DNA of 64,000 nt, from NCBI GenBank assembly GCA_023055505.1, contig JALIRH010000002.1, positions 55,982,733 through 56,046,732 of the forward strand, read 5' to 3'. Position 1 is the first letter of the stretch. Each line of letters starts with the position of its first letter. Positions 11,134 through 24,613 of this stretch are shown here, piece after piece. The position numbers and the translations under genes are program-made. A model generated the notes under the pieces. It ran no database searches, had not been told where the DNA came from, and worked only from the letters and a program-made list of their open reading frames with translations. Origin of the DNA: Callipepla californica brunnescens (Eukaryota > Chordata > Aves > Galliformes > Odontophoridae).

Positions 11134-12529
11134 GACCTTCATGAGCATTCCAGATAAAAAACAAACAAACCTTATTGAAAGCATTTAAAATAAGGACAGG
11201 TCTTCATTTTAAGTGTCAGTGTGACTGTGAAAAAAAAATAGACAAAAAGGTAGCAAAGTAGTACTGTTGCAGAAACTGCAAACTGAGTTTGTTTCAGTTT
11301 GGCTGAGATGTAGCTATCCCTCCCCCACAAACAATGTTTAGAGGGAGTAGGAAATCAGAATACAATTAACATAGGGTGATAGAAATTAATTTCATTATGG
11401 AAAGAACTGTTAGAGGACTTTATGTCACGAGAGCAGATTGACACAGCTGTTTAGTTCTTCCTCATGCAAATCTTGTTAAAGCTCCATCTTTAATGAACAG
11501 GACATGGCATATGCTTATTTTATTGTGGCGTTTCTTAGCCAGCAGTTCAGATTAGACAGTTTTAAAATCCATAGGTCTCCTTCCTTAGGTAAAAAGGATT
11601 ATCCAGTAAGTTCAGAGTACCATAGGAAGGGCTCTCGCAGTGTAAATAATACAGAAAGAAAATCAAGCATTATCGCTGTTGTGTAATGCCCTTATCTCGT
11701 ACATATTGGGTTATGGAACAGATGATATAAAGTCCATTTCTTTGCTACTCTATGTGGTATGTATCTGAGTGGTGGGATACTCGCCCTACGCATGCCTGAG
11801 CAATACTGCTCTCTGTGTTGTTGAACACTTTTATTCTTCTTTTTCTTTCTTTAATTCAGATGTATTTGTCTAATTTAATTCCATTATGGTTGCTTTTATT
11901 AACCAGTCTGCTTGCATTAGGCTTTCTGCCATGATGCATCTTCATCCTCCAAAATCTCTATCTCATCTCTCATTTATCATTCTTAATTATTTAATATTAC
12001 AAAATATCTAAAGTTACAGCTTAAGTGTAAGTGAAATTTCATATAAGAATAAGACAATTAAGCTGTAGGCCCTTTTAAAGTCACAATGTAACAAAAATGC
12101 CACTTTCTTTATAGGTATCATTGCATGTACTTCCTTCAGAACTGCTAAAATCTTTTGGTGCTTGGTTAATATCACTTATTTAATATTCCAAACACTCCAA
12201 CAAGACATGATGATAAAATCTGGCAGAGCAATGGGGAATTAAAACTTTGTGATGTTGCAGAGAGACCCTGCATATGATGAGTTTTTTACCAAATTCTAAA
12301 ACACAATTCATAATGAATCCACATAGAGTTATTTAACTAAAAACAATAAAAATTAGATAAAGCAAAAGCTTAATTGCAAGTGAAATGCCTAAAGGCAAGT
12401 CATAATTGATAAAGACAGTGGTGACCAAGCAGAGAAAAGAGGAATTGCTAGTAGTCTTATAAGACAAGATGAAGAAATTCAGTGTAATAAGAAGAGGGAA
12501 GCTACTAAAAAAATTCAGGGGAATTCTTT

Positions 12530-12703
12530 GCATACAGGTTACCCAGAGAGGTGATGGATGCCTGGAGACACTCAAAGTCAGGCTGGACAGGGTCTGAGCA
12601 ACCTGGTGTAGCTGTAGTTGTCCCTGTTCATTGCAGGAGAGTAGGACTAGAAGATCTTTAATGGTCCCTTCCAACTCAAACAATTATATGGTTCTATGAT
12701 TCT
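12530..12703 (+). mobile_element. CR1 LINE 3' end
   Basis: TTACCCAGAGAGGTGATGG, GTCAGGCTGGACAGGG and CCCTTCCAACTCAAACAATT, with a TATGGTTCTATGATTCT tail. Confidence 0.85.
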
Positions 12704-13079
12704 AATTATGCCACAGAACAATCCTTAGAGAGATCATTATAATATCTCATGTGTGCTTGCAGTGAGTTGGGTGATGAACACATCAGTAGGCATAGATGAC
12801 ACAGCACCAAAAACAGCTGACCTCTGCCTACCTTTATGCTCCTTATGACTACTGGTACAGCAGATGACGTTCTGACCTGGGAGAGATTTGATTTTACATG
12901 TGTTCAGCTTATAGCGAAAACTTGGGATATTCTGCTTGTACGTATAGAAACAATAAAATCTTTCCTGATTCCTAGTAAGCTTCTGACACTTCAATTTGCA
13001 AATAGTTCAGCTTGGCATAGTGTGGCCAATCTCTCATGAATGTGTCAAGGCTAAGCTCACCATTAGATCTTAAAGTCCC

Positions 13080-13625
13080 TAAGCAGCCTCCCCAGGGGCC
13101 TCCACCCCTGCCCTCCACCTGTGGGCTCTGTCTTGTCTCAGCAATGCTGTAGGTGCACCTGTCTGCAGCTCCATCACAGCCATGCCTACCTGCCTACCTG
13201 ACCCAGGCTCTCACCTGCAGCCTGTATTATTTGGGCCTGTCTGGTTATGATGGGTAGGCTTGTACAGTGATGTCTGAGCCATGACTGAACCATATTGCTG
13301 TCACCACATCTGAACTTGATCTACTGACTCATGCTTCTGGCTTGATATTGAATCTGCCTCGTCACCATAATCTCATTTGATGATTTGAGCATTTGCTTAA
13401 TCTGACTGTCATCTCTGTGCCTGCTCTGCTCTCCTTCCTTGGGATGGTGGGGCACGGTTGTGGCTGGTGGTGCTCGTGGCCCTTCTGTGATACTTAATTC
13501 CCTGTCCTTCAGGGAACAACCAGCTCTTGCTGTGCCCTGACATCATGTGCCATGGCTGACAAAACAGCCTCCACTTTAAAGATCCACTGTCATCACTGAA
13601 ATGGGGCTGGGAGCAGGAGCTCAAC
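13080..13625. repeat. Unclassified block, possibly a dispersed repeat
   Basis: About 550 bases rich in CTG, CAC and TGAC words and GC-richer than both flanks, with fairly sharp edges. Its texture suggests an old retroelement or LTR-derived repeat, but I cannot name the family and see no coding signature. Confidence 0.3.
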
Positions 13626-16000
13626 CCCCAAGCTCACAGCTTCCAGAGGTCACCTCCCTCCACCAATCCATCCAGAAAGATACACTTCTTTCACCTGCTT
13701 ACTGTTTTACTTCCTTTAACCAGTATTTTGGGTTCAAATGTGTAATTTTCAGTCTGTTAGGCCGGTTGATGTCCAGCTGAGTTCGCAAGGAACTTGTCCC
13801 AGAAGCACAAAAGCAGTTCTAAGTCTATGGGCTGTCAGCCAAAAATTCACTGATAATTTAAAACCAAAAATGATGCAATCTCTAGGTAAAGAATGAAAGG
13901 AAAGTGAAAACAGCTCTTATCACTGAACCTGACAACCAGCCTCTCTGGTATCTGGGAGAACATAATAGTTAACTTCCCTTCTTCAGAAGATGAAAATTGG
14001 AGGAGAGGAGATAGGTGAAGTGAGCTGACCCGAGGAGCGTCCAGCAGCACTTCTGAGCCTCAGAGAACAGAGAGTCAAAGCCATTTATAACAGGAATAGG
14101 ATTACCTCTATTTTCAGCCCACCGTAATTTCACATTTACACATTTCATCTAACACAGTTTGATATCTAACTCTCAGAGTTTCAGGTTCAGGTGAAATCTT
14201 TATGTATCAGAAATTGCGTGCTATCTGGACTGGGTGCTCTTTGAAAGTAACTGGAAGACCAGAAGCTGGCTTGGAAGTACTCTGACAATTTGAGTCATGG
14301 GGATCATTCCTTTCTTCAGGAAAATAAGTGTGCTAAGATGAAAATACCAAACAAATGGATACAGACAAACAGATGTGCATGCAATTCTTCTAGATTTTAA
14401 TCCAGAGTGAACCGATTCTCTCATGTCTCTGGATACAAACTGCTGAGCTCTGCAGCCCCTTTTCTTGGAAGTTCTCACTCATGTACCACTTAGACACATT
14501 TCCTTCATAGTGAAGCTGGGCAGCTGATGACAGACATTAATCTCCACGTAACTTGCTTTCGGTAGTAACCTTTTTCATTCTAATAACATGTTCATTGAAG
14601 TCACTTTTTCATAAACATTTTCCCATAAACCTCTGTTTCAAAAGAGATTATTCAAACAGCTTTTAAACAATTACTCTTTTGAAGGGTCTAATTGAAGGAA
14701 ATAAACCTGTAGAGAATCTGACTGAACCAAAGATCTTCAGCATCCAAGATTATCTATCCGTCACCCCGTGACCTATTTCCTTCACACTACTTTTTAATTT
14801 TTGTAGCAATTATAGTGTATATGGATAATACCTATTAGCATATTTATGGTCATTGCTTCATATTTATTGTCTGCACAACTCATTAATCTTCATCTAGTGT
14901 GCGAGGCTGACAGCTCAATCTATTTTGCAATCTCTGGGCAGCAGCCATATCCAAAAAGCTTTTGTTTCCCTGTAAATAAACTGTGTTCAGGACCAGAGGA
15001 CAATGGTACATCACGCGGTGATTGACACAAGCCATGGCTGCTAATCAAAAGTAGATTTTATTACCAGCTGAGTCAAGTGCATTATGGGGCCATTGTTCTT
15101 GTGCTGTCAGGGCAAGAGCATACGTAGTCAGTCACCTTCTCAAGATGGGTTGATTGTTCTCCAAGATTAGACAGAGTTGCCTTATTATCTATCCCAGACA
15201 ACAAGGCATCTCACCCAAACAGACGCTTTTACAGAAACTGCCTGTACATCGGATTGATTTGAATTGCTAATGCATAATCTGTCCGGCACAGATGTGCAAT
15301 GAATATTTGGATGTTGTTTTGCATGTCAGTTGAGAAGGCTGAATGATGAGGTGATGATCATTCAGTGATGGGTACTGGACATTTGCCAACAATTGAGTTT
15401 GAGCACTTTCCCTGACAGTAATCAGATCAGCTTCCAAAACGTCTTTTCTTCAATTCACTGACAATTTATGTTAGAAGATAATGCAACTCTCTCACAGTTA
15501 ACACAGTTGGCAGTAATTTGCATTTTTTTCATATAATTAAATTTTTCGTTTTACCCAAGAAGAAATACATACAAGCCATATATAACTGATACACATATTC
15601 TGAGACACTTCCAAAGTAGTCTCACTTGAATAAGAATCCACAAAATGTTCTACAGTACAGGTGACTGTAGTTTTATTAGTTATAAAGCTACAGTTGACAC
15701 ATGCACAGAAAAAGAAATAGGAACACTAATATGAAGCTGAAATAGGTTAGCTCTTCAAAGGAAAAAAAAATAAGGTAATAAACATTTAACATGTGATCGA
15801 GGTCATGCCAAGAGAAGGCCAACCAACACAATGTTCTGATTTAAAAACTCCCGTCTCTGTCAGGACTGACTTAGTATAAAATAGGAACAAAAAGAAAATT
15901 CAACTGGGCCGATATTATGGCATCAGGGGCATTGATGTGAGTTCACACAGTGACACTGAATGGTTCCTGTAAATGTGGTAGAGGTTTCAATATAGTCACA

Positions 16001-16292
16001 ATCATCGAACCATAATAATTATGTTGGAAGGAACCTCTGGAGGTCATCTGCTCCAGCCAGGGACTTATCCTGCTACTCAGAAACTGATTTTGTTGAGTTC
16101 TGAGCATCTTCAGAGATGGAGATTTCAAATGTACTCTGCACAACTTGCTCCAGCATATGACTGCCCTTGGTGTGAAATACTTTTTCTGTATATCAAATCA
16201 GAATTTCCCATGTTGTGACTTATTTTTGTTGTTTGTTGCCCTATCTCTGTGCAACTCTGTGGAGAATTTTGGGTCCATCTTCTTTATACCTA
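16001..16292 (-). mobile_element. CR1 LINE 3' region, reverse orientation
   Basis: Reverse-complement CR1 order: ATCATCGAACCATAATAATT, GGAAGGAACCTCTGGAGGTC, ATCTTCAGAGATGGAGATTT, then a block matching the 'gtgcaactctgtggagaattttgggtccatc' region of CR1. Confidence 0.75.
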
Positions 16293-18189
16293 CATTATTT
16301 CAAATCAAAAAACACAGTAAAAAAACTACTTTCAGGACATAAGTAGCTAAAGATCAACTGTAAATTCTGAAAAGCAGGGGCACCCAGGGATAATTCTGCT
16401 ACCTTACAAATTTTACCTTCTTACTTTACTTTGATATTTAGCTAGTTCATCTATAATCATACTGTGACACACTCTTCTTCATAAATAAAATGAAAATGCT
16501 TCTAGGCAACTTACAGATTACATTAATGCAGATTATTTCTCTGTCTAATGTAAGGATGAGTCTCATGAGTGCTTGGTGGAGGGAACAATCACTCTCTTTA
16601 ACTTGGTGGTTTTCCTACTGGTGAAACACACTACAGCTAAGAGGAGATTGCAAAGTGATTGAACTAGAAGCTTTACAGTCAAGATCAGAAGGGAGCTTTA
16701 AAGGTAAGTCTCATTTTTCTGTATGACAGTCTTGTTCAGGGTTCGGCTAAGTCACTCTCATTTCAATTTCTATTATTAGAAACCAGAAACAAAGTGTTTG
16801 AATAAATGGCCTGAAGATAACTAAGTTTAGACTTCAAATAATGCTGGAAGGCAAAATCTTAATGGATGTTCACTTCTCACTTCTCAATTTCTCACTGTGC
16901 TCCTCAGAGCTCCTCTGTCCGGACCCTATGCCACAGTGACACTCACAGGCATGACCTTAGTACCATGTCTGTGAGCACAGTCAGTCTTTATGTTGTAGGC
17001 TAGCTTATTCCAGGGCATTGTACCATAATCCAAAGACATCAGGTAAGGCCTTGCTCAAAACAGGCTCTGCAAAAGAGGAGGCAGTCTTGCCTTATATGCA
17101 GTAGCCGAAGCTCAGAGTATTCACCCAGATCAGAATTTAGCCCTTTGAGAGACACAGCAGCTCTTGGTCACTACAGGAATGGGGACTAGAGGCACCACTC
17201 AGCCACGGAGGCATATTCTCTCATTTGTTCTTTCCATGGATTTTTTCATTCTTTGGCTGGTCCTGTCACATCCCATGTGGAGCTGTCACATGCTTTTGAG
17301 GCAGTAAAATGAAGGTGTGAGCACTGCTCTCAAGGCTGATGGTTTCTCCTGCGGGGAGTGGTGTTTGAACAGTGCTCAGTGCTCTTAGCAAAGATATTTT
17401 TTATCCCCATTTTTTTATTCCCGCCAGCCCTGCTCTGAAGTATCCTTTCCTTAAGGTTCATAGCCTTGTTTTCCAAGACATGGAATCTTACTTCAGCTGA
17501 TAAACAAATGTCAGCACCATGTCTATTTGTTTATTTATTTATTTATCTTTGAGACTGAAAATGGGTGCAGAAGTAAAGAAGAATTCTCACAAACTGAAAA
17601 TATGTAGAACATCTAAATAGAAAGCTCCCTTGTATATTATTTTTTTTAAAGAAATAAACAGATATATGGTAAAACTGTCATCTGCTGAGTAAGTATTCCA
17701 CTCAGTCTTGAGGTTGAAGTCTTTCCATGAGTGTTTACACTAACAGTGAACAAATATTGACAAAGATTCAGGAATATGGGAATACAGACAATTCTATGCT
17801 GAAAGGAAAAAAATAAGTTCACGCAATTTTCAAGAACAGATGCATAGGCATGAGTAAAACTTGTAATTCTTTCTGAAACCTAGAGGCAAACTAGTGAAGG
17901 TGATAGACCTGGTATATAAACCACTAATCAGTTGTATCCCTTCTTTAAGGCAATGTAAGGTTTGTTTTGTTTTGTTTTTCTCGGGAGAAATGTGGTGAAA
18001 ACAGAAAGAAGAGGCAAAGAAATTGAATTAATGATCACAGTGTTATTTTAACAGAACTGAGCTTCCAGTGCTACTCAAATGTAATCACAATAACTGATTT
18101 AGCAAAGCCTTACCAAAATACACTGTCTACAAGCATTAAGTAAGCATATATAAACATGGGAAACTTCTTAATTCACAAGCGCTACATGG

Positions 18190-18599
18190 ATGAGCCCAAG
18201 GCACAGTGTCTGCCCCAGGGTAGGTGCTGAGCAACTGAGTAGCTCAGCTATGTCAGAGCAGCTGCTCCCTCGGCTAGAGGACTCGAACCAGCTGATGCTC
18301 CTGGAGCAGTCCCAGTTGTTCCAGTTCCACATGGAGAAGGTGTTCATGATGCCTTCCATCCATATCTCAAAGCAAAGGACATGGTTTGGTGGGCCCTGCT
18401 GTGTGTGTTATCAGCTCTCTTCCTCATGTCCCTCATGTACGTGTCCAAGGAGTGCTCTGTAATCACATGTCTGTGGTCAGTGCTGCGGGGTCCAAGGCAA
18501 AATCAGTTTTCAGAAATGAAGGACAAGACTTGTCTGAAGATGAAAGCTAAGAACAGACAACTTAAAACATATGGACCTCTTCTTAATTTTCCTCTCTGA
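18190..18599 (+). other. Unassigned open stretch with a hydrophobic segment
   Basis: Two overlapping open frames (18190-18462 and 18381-18599). The second encodes a hydrophobic stretch (WWALLCVLSALFLMSLMY) followed by a Lys-rich tail; the same frame is also open upstream back to a stop near 18240. The stretch is GC-richer than its surroundings. No family was recognised and I see no splice or promoter context. It may be a decayed pseudogene or chance. Confidence 0.15.
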
Positions 18600-19320
18600 G
18601 GCAGGCTTTTGAGGCTGCATACATTATGCTACTCAGGCATGTTGATAATAAGCACAATATAAACATTTAATGTACATAAAGAGGTTTCAAATGCTAATAC
18701 AAGTGAGTATTTATGAAAGTATAAGTGCTGGAAGTGTTTTTATGGCCAATTTGAAAAGCTGTTAATAATAAAGTGGCCAATCTGTTCTACGGGTAAGGGA
18801 TCTGAAGACCAGATGGCTTGATTTACTTTTCAGCTCCAGCTGCAAGATGTGTAGGTAAGCTTCAGGCCATGCTTACAAAGGACTGAGAGTTTTCCTTGGA
18901 ACCAAAGAGTGGCTGGCTCATTTTGCCTATCCTAGGTCATTACGGCTTGTTTCAAAGTGGAGGCACCTCTTGTTCTATGTTAGTACATTTTTTGCATCTG
19001 AAAGATAATTATGTTTGACATTTATATTTTCTGATTTGAGAATCCAGGCTATGTGTTTATATGACTTACACTGGAGATTGAGTACAGTCTGACTGAACCT
19101 GGTGAGTTAGCTTACTATCATTATTATAAATAACTGCAATCTGGCATCTGGAATATTAGAAAAAGCAAGCAATTATAGCAGCATGAGTTAGGATGCAGTA
19201 CAGTCGTGCCTAGGAGAGAAGTGAGAAAAGCCTGCAGTGAAAGCCCTGCCTGGGAAGATCATGGAGCACGTCCTCTTAGAATCCACATCTGAGCACGTGA
19301 AGGAAAAGGGAGCAATCAGG

Positions 19321-19560
19321 GATCATAGAATCACAGAATAATGGAATCACAAAATGGTTTGGGTCAGGGATCTCAAAGCCCACCCAGCCGCACCCTGTGC
19401 CATGGGCAGTGCTGTTCCACACCAGCTCAGCTGCCCAGGGCCCCATCCAACCTGGCCCTCAGTGTCTTCAGGAACGGGCCACCAAAGCTTCTCTGAGCAG
19501 CTGTGCCAGGGCCTCACCACACTCTGAATAAAAAATGTTATTCCTAGCATCTCACCTAAT
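19321..19560 (-). mobile_element. CR1 LINE 3' end, reverse orientation
   Basis: Starts with the octamer tail ATCATAGAATCACAGAATAA, then AAAATGGTTTGGGTCAGGGA, CCCATCCAACCTGGCCCTCA and the fragment around CTGTGCCAGGGCCTCACCAC. Confidence 0.88.
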
Positions 19561-22500
19561 TTTCCCCTTTTAGTTTAAACCATGCTTGACATAAATTTCC
19601 CAAGGGCACACTATGCCCTGGGAACTTTGTCTGACCATGCTGTGACAAAACGTCTGGTGTTCCAAGCACTGCAGAAGTCCAAGCACTGTAGAAGCTTTTG
19701 TAACACATAGAAAATGTTATTTTATTCAAGAAAAGCTCTTGGTAAAGATCTTTGAATCTATGTGCTAAAAAAACTACTTCCCCATCTCTTCAGATGGAAA
19801 GATTGGAAACATGCCTGCCTATAAAGCCTGAACATGATAGATGCCCTGAAGCAGTAGTTTCTTTGTTGGTTAGAAAAACTTCTTTACAACAGAGGTCCCT
19901 GTATATTTCTGAGTATCACCTATACACAGCAACATAATGCAAGCCTCACAAAAAGGTTCATCAAAGTAGATCTGAATCCTTGTGGCTAGTTCTTAAATGG
20001 GAATGAAAAGTTTTTCCCTATTTATAATGCTGAGGCTGCTGGGCAAGACAGTAGACGACTTAAATTAAATGTCAAATCATGCGGTACTAACAGTAAATAA
20101 TGGAGAGATTTCTCTTGCCTTCAGTGACTATAGATAAGCCACTGGACAAACTATTTACTGCAGGGAGGTTGTGCAGTCCTAGATGGATCATTCTGACCAC
20201 ATCTATGTGTTTTCTTACCTGGATGAAGAGAGCAGGCTCGTGTGAGCCTGCAATAGTCCCAACTCAGAGCCTTTGTGGTCCCAGAGGCTGTAAAGTAGTT
20301 AGGAAAGGATCCCTCATCAATCCTACCAGCATCATTTTCTCCTCAGGAAGATATTTTCAGTGTGCTTTCCTTGTCAGGAAGCCTTCCTTTGCACTGCCCC
20401 CACTCGGTGCATATTACATAGTAGTCTGCACTGTGGACCTTCGCCTAATTGCTCAGAGACTGCTGGCTCTGTTGCATGGCTGGTGGGTGGAAAGGAGTTA
20501 CCAGGAAAAGAGAAAGTAGCACAGACAATGGAGGTAAAAGGGAACAGTCACTTTTCTGTGTGGAAGATGTACTGCTAATGGCCCGCTAATCTAGCGTGCC
20601 CTCTAGAGATGGATGTGGATTTTGAGACAAGCAGTGGAGTGTTCACTCTGTTGAGCAGATGATTCTACCAAGGTGAGTGTGGGTTTTCTCCCCCTTCCCT
20701 TACCCTGGAAGTAGCAGCCGAGGCTGCTGCTGGTGCTACAGATTCAGCTTGCCCACATGGACAGTTGCAAGAAGTCAGGTTACTGGAAGGAAGTGAGAAC
20801 AGGTTCCCTCCAGTGTATGCTTAGTATGTGACTGTCAGGGGGAAGAATCTGATGGAAATTTCACCATTTTTAACCGAGCACCATGACCTAGTGACGTCTG
20901 AACATATCCATTTCTTACTAGCATCTGTCCATTGTGCCCCTGCCTACTCCCATTGGTCTCTTCCATTAAAACACTGCTTTATCACAAGGGCGTTTGAAAA
21001 AGGGAACAAGAGCTATTGTGTCCTACTAAGAAAATCATTCCTCAGGTTCCTGATCAAACACAAAGTAGTTGTTTTTTGTTCTCAAGCATTTGCATGAGCA
21101 TGCTAGTCCTAACAGCAGAGGATCCAGTAACTCTTCATTACCCACAGCTGAGGGATATTTAGAAAAGTGTCCCACCCCTATTGGAAGAGTTTGGTATAAA
21201 TAGTAGCAGCTACTCTAAATGAAAGCATGGCTTAGGCATGTTTTGTAGGGTGCTAGTGAGGCTGTTAGTTCTGTAGGGGAATGATGAATATGTAATGGGA
21301 TAGGACTTTAGCTCTCATTTCCTCAACAAGATTTTGATATTTGTCATCTCCTGCCTTTGTTATGTCATAGCACATCTGAAGGTGAGTTTTATGAGCTTGA
21401 GTGAGATATCATCTGAAAGTCTATGGATAACTTCTAGCTGTGAGCTCACCTGCCTTTATTTCTCCCACCCTTCCTGTCTGTGGGTGTTGCAATAATCTTT
21501 GTAACTGGCAAAGGGAGGGAGGAATGGGGAGAGTGCAAACAGTCCTGTTAAAGGGAAGAGCTATTTTTTTATCTGTCCTGTCTCTTCTCATCACACTGAG
21601 CATAGCTTAATGAAAATTTAAATTGTTGGGGGAGGTGATGGTTTTGTGTCTGAACTGAGTTACTTTGCTTAGCTTGCAGCTCCTTGGAGTATGTGTGGTG
21701 AAGCCTGTCATTATGCAGTTACTTTAGGAATGAATTGCTTTGCCTTTTGTGTCTTAATCATTAACTACACAGTTCTATGGTAAACTTAGAGCCGAGGATC
21801 CCAATAGTGGAGAAAATACATAGTCACTTATGAAAAGGAAATGCTTGTCTTGAGATCTGATGTGGGAATCTATTGGCAGAAAGTAGATGCTGCCTGAGTT
21901 TCAGTCATCTGTTTAAATGTCTTTAAGTTGCTGAATCTACAGCCTTTGTTATTTGTTCTAATCAACTTTCTATTGCCATTGTTAATGACCTTGCTCTTTG
22001 CCAGAGTAAGAGAATCTGCTATAAAAGGATTCTGAACAAGGAAGGTGGAACCAAGAAGAGATCCTGCAGGCAAGAGTAAGGAGGTTTGAATTAAGTTGTG
22101 AGAGGAGTCTATCTTCTGCCTGTTTATCACTGCTTATAAATCCAGAGGGGTTTTGTCTAAGCAATAGCAATACTGTGGTAACTGTACTGGTACCTGGTGA
22201 CATAATACAGCTTATTTTTAAAGTGTTTTTTTTTTCCTTGTTGCTGGACCTTTCCTCAACAGGCACAAAACACTCTTATGCTATTGCCTGCATGTAGAAA
22301 ATATTTCATGGTTTGCAGACAAGTGATGTTCTATCAGTCTTCATTTTTTTTAACCTTGAATATCACTGTATCTAGTTGAGTTCACAGATCTAATAGAAAT
22401 TATCTTCTTAAATCAGAATATATTTCACCAGTTGGAATCTAGGTGAAGAGACCATGCCCTCCTTCAGTTCATTAAAATAAATTGCATGTATATAGATGTA

Positions 22501-23699
22501 CCCATTATATAAATTCTCCTATTATTAAGAAGACAAATTGTGTGTAAATCACTTTATTTACTGCTGTAATGCTGAGTTTCTTCTCTAAGAACCAAATGTA
22601 GGATGGGGCCTATTTTAAATCCAGTTGAAAATAAAAATGCCCCTTAAAAGACTGGTGTAAGGAAGAAGCTACCTACCATGAAGAAAAGCATGCTTATGGC
22701 TGAAAATCCTGCCTTTGTTATGATCTCCTGTGGAATTCTTGGTTTCTCCTGAGTCTCATTTTGAAGAAGATCCTGGAACAGTGTTTTTCTAGGCCATTCC
22801 ATATCTTCCTAGTCTTTTTTTTTTTTTTTAGCAGTTTATTTTAATACTTGTGCTTCCTCTGTGTGCAGTAGATCTAATTCAAAATGAATCTTCCTGTGAA
22901 ATTAGCATCACTTTTGTGTATAGTGCTTTCAGAGATTTACTATCTCTCCTTCTTTTGTAAGGATTAGCAGAACAATTAGTCACTCCCTGGCACTGTGAGA
23001 CTAGAAGCGTACAATACCGTGATAATATTTCAAACAGCTTTAGGGATCAAAAATTCGTCAGTGATATTTTGTAGTACTACTTGCTTTGTAAGTCAGACAC
23101 TGGTTGATTAACTTAGCAGTACTAGTCTTGAATTCACATTAAAGTGATAGAAGAATATTTCTACTCATATGTTGCTGGAATAGGTGTATTTCAGTATCGT
23201 AACCTCTCCTCTAACTGTTATTATTGTGGCAAATGGTGCAGATTTTCCAGCTGAGATGCTGTTTCAGGAACAGAATTGTCAACATTAATGTTCTTTAAAG
23301 GCTGTGTACTTCAAGTCCCAACCCAGCACCTGCAGGGCCACAAAGAGAAGGCAGCCCAGGTCCATGCTCAGGTGGGAGTCTCCTCCCCAGAAGTATCCAG
23401 ATTCCCAGCCTCTGGGCAGCATGTGCTAATGCTTGGTCATACTCACAGTACAGAAGTTCTGCCTGGTCCAGAATCTTCTGATTTTATTTATTTTTTTTTT
23501 TTTTTTTTGTTAAATGCTCAGCTCCGTCTGAGAATTTAGAAAATGGTTTACTGGATTTTTTTTTTTTAAATCCATGTAGTATTCTCCTCAGTCTTCCAAG
23601 TTGGAAAATGGTACTTGGAAAGGAGGAGGAGAATGGATCAATTGAGTATATATATATAGGCTGTATAGATGGTGTCATAATCAGAGTTTCAAGTACTGT

Positions 23700-24613
23700 G
23701 ATCTTGCATGACCAGGCCCACTGACACTGGGTGGGAGACAACTGACCAGGAGGGACAAGAATGCTCTGGGTATCAAGCTGATTGGGCTTACCAACAGGGC
23801 TTTAAACTAGATTTGATGGTGAAGAGAGATGTACTTCTGAGTGACAGGAAAGAGTCAAGCTGTGAGCAATCCAGGAGATTCCTGGAGTCTGTTGAGGATA
23901 GCCTACTTGGTCCAGGTGTTACACAAATGAGGCGGAGGTGTAGTGTTACTGAACCTGGCACTCCTCAGAGCAGAAGAGGTCATTAATGAGGTTAAGGTTG
24001 GAGGCCATCTAGCTCTATCCAACAGTATCCTGGGCTGTAACAAAAGAAGGTGGCCAGCCAGGAGAGGGAGGTGACTCTGCCCCTCTACTCTACCCTTCTG
24101 AGGTCCTACCTGGAGTACTGTGCCAAGTTTTGAGGGCCTTAGCACAGGAAAGGCATGGAGCTGTTGGAGCAGGTCCAGAAGGAGGACCACAAAATGGACT
24201 GGAGCATCCCTCCTATGAAGAAAGATCGAGGGAGCTGAAGTTCTTCCTTCTGGAGATGAGAAGGCTTCAGGAAGATTTCATTGTGGCCTTCTAGTAATTG
24301 ATGGGAACTTATAAATAGAGGGAAAATGACTTTTTATGTGGACTGATAGTGATTGGACAAGAGGGAATTGTTTAAAAATAAAAGAGGAGATTTAGATGAG
24401 ATATTAGGAGGAAATTCTTTACTGAGAGGGTGGTGAGGCACTGGCACAGCTGCCCAGGGAAGCTTTGGGTGCTCCATCCCTGCAGGTGTTCAAGGTCAGG
24501 TTGGATGGGACCTGGGAAGCTGAGCTGCTGGGGGGCAGCCCTGCCCACAGCACGGGGTACAGCTGGGTAAGCTTTGAGGTCCCTTCCAACCCAAGCCATT
24601 CTGTGATTCTGTG
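23700..24613 (+). mobile_element. CR1 LINE, longer copy with part of the reverse-transcriptase reading frame
   Basis: The 3' part (about 23980-24613) is clear: CCTGGAGTACTGTGCCAAGT, GGACTGGAGCATCCCTCCTATG, GGTGAGGCACTGGCACAGC, tail CATTCTGTGATTCTG. The upstream part, with CTTACCAACAGGGCTTTAAA and GATTCCTGGAGTCTGTTGAG, looks like more internal CR1 sequence joined by deletions. The frame is broken and cannot be functional. Confidence 0.8.

Noticed and set aside
18330..18440. Short FHPY....KD word resembling mitochondrial cytochrome b, suggesting a nuclear mitochondrial insertion
   Set aside because: Only a handful of residues match and the surrounding bases do not resemble mitochondrial DNA.
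20100..20519. 139-codon plus-strand open frame
   Set aside because: No recognisable domain, no splice or promoter context and average composition, so it is likely random.
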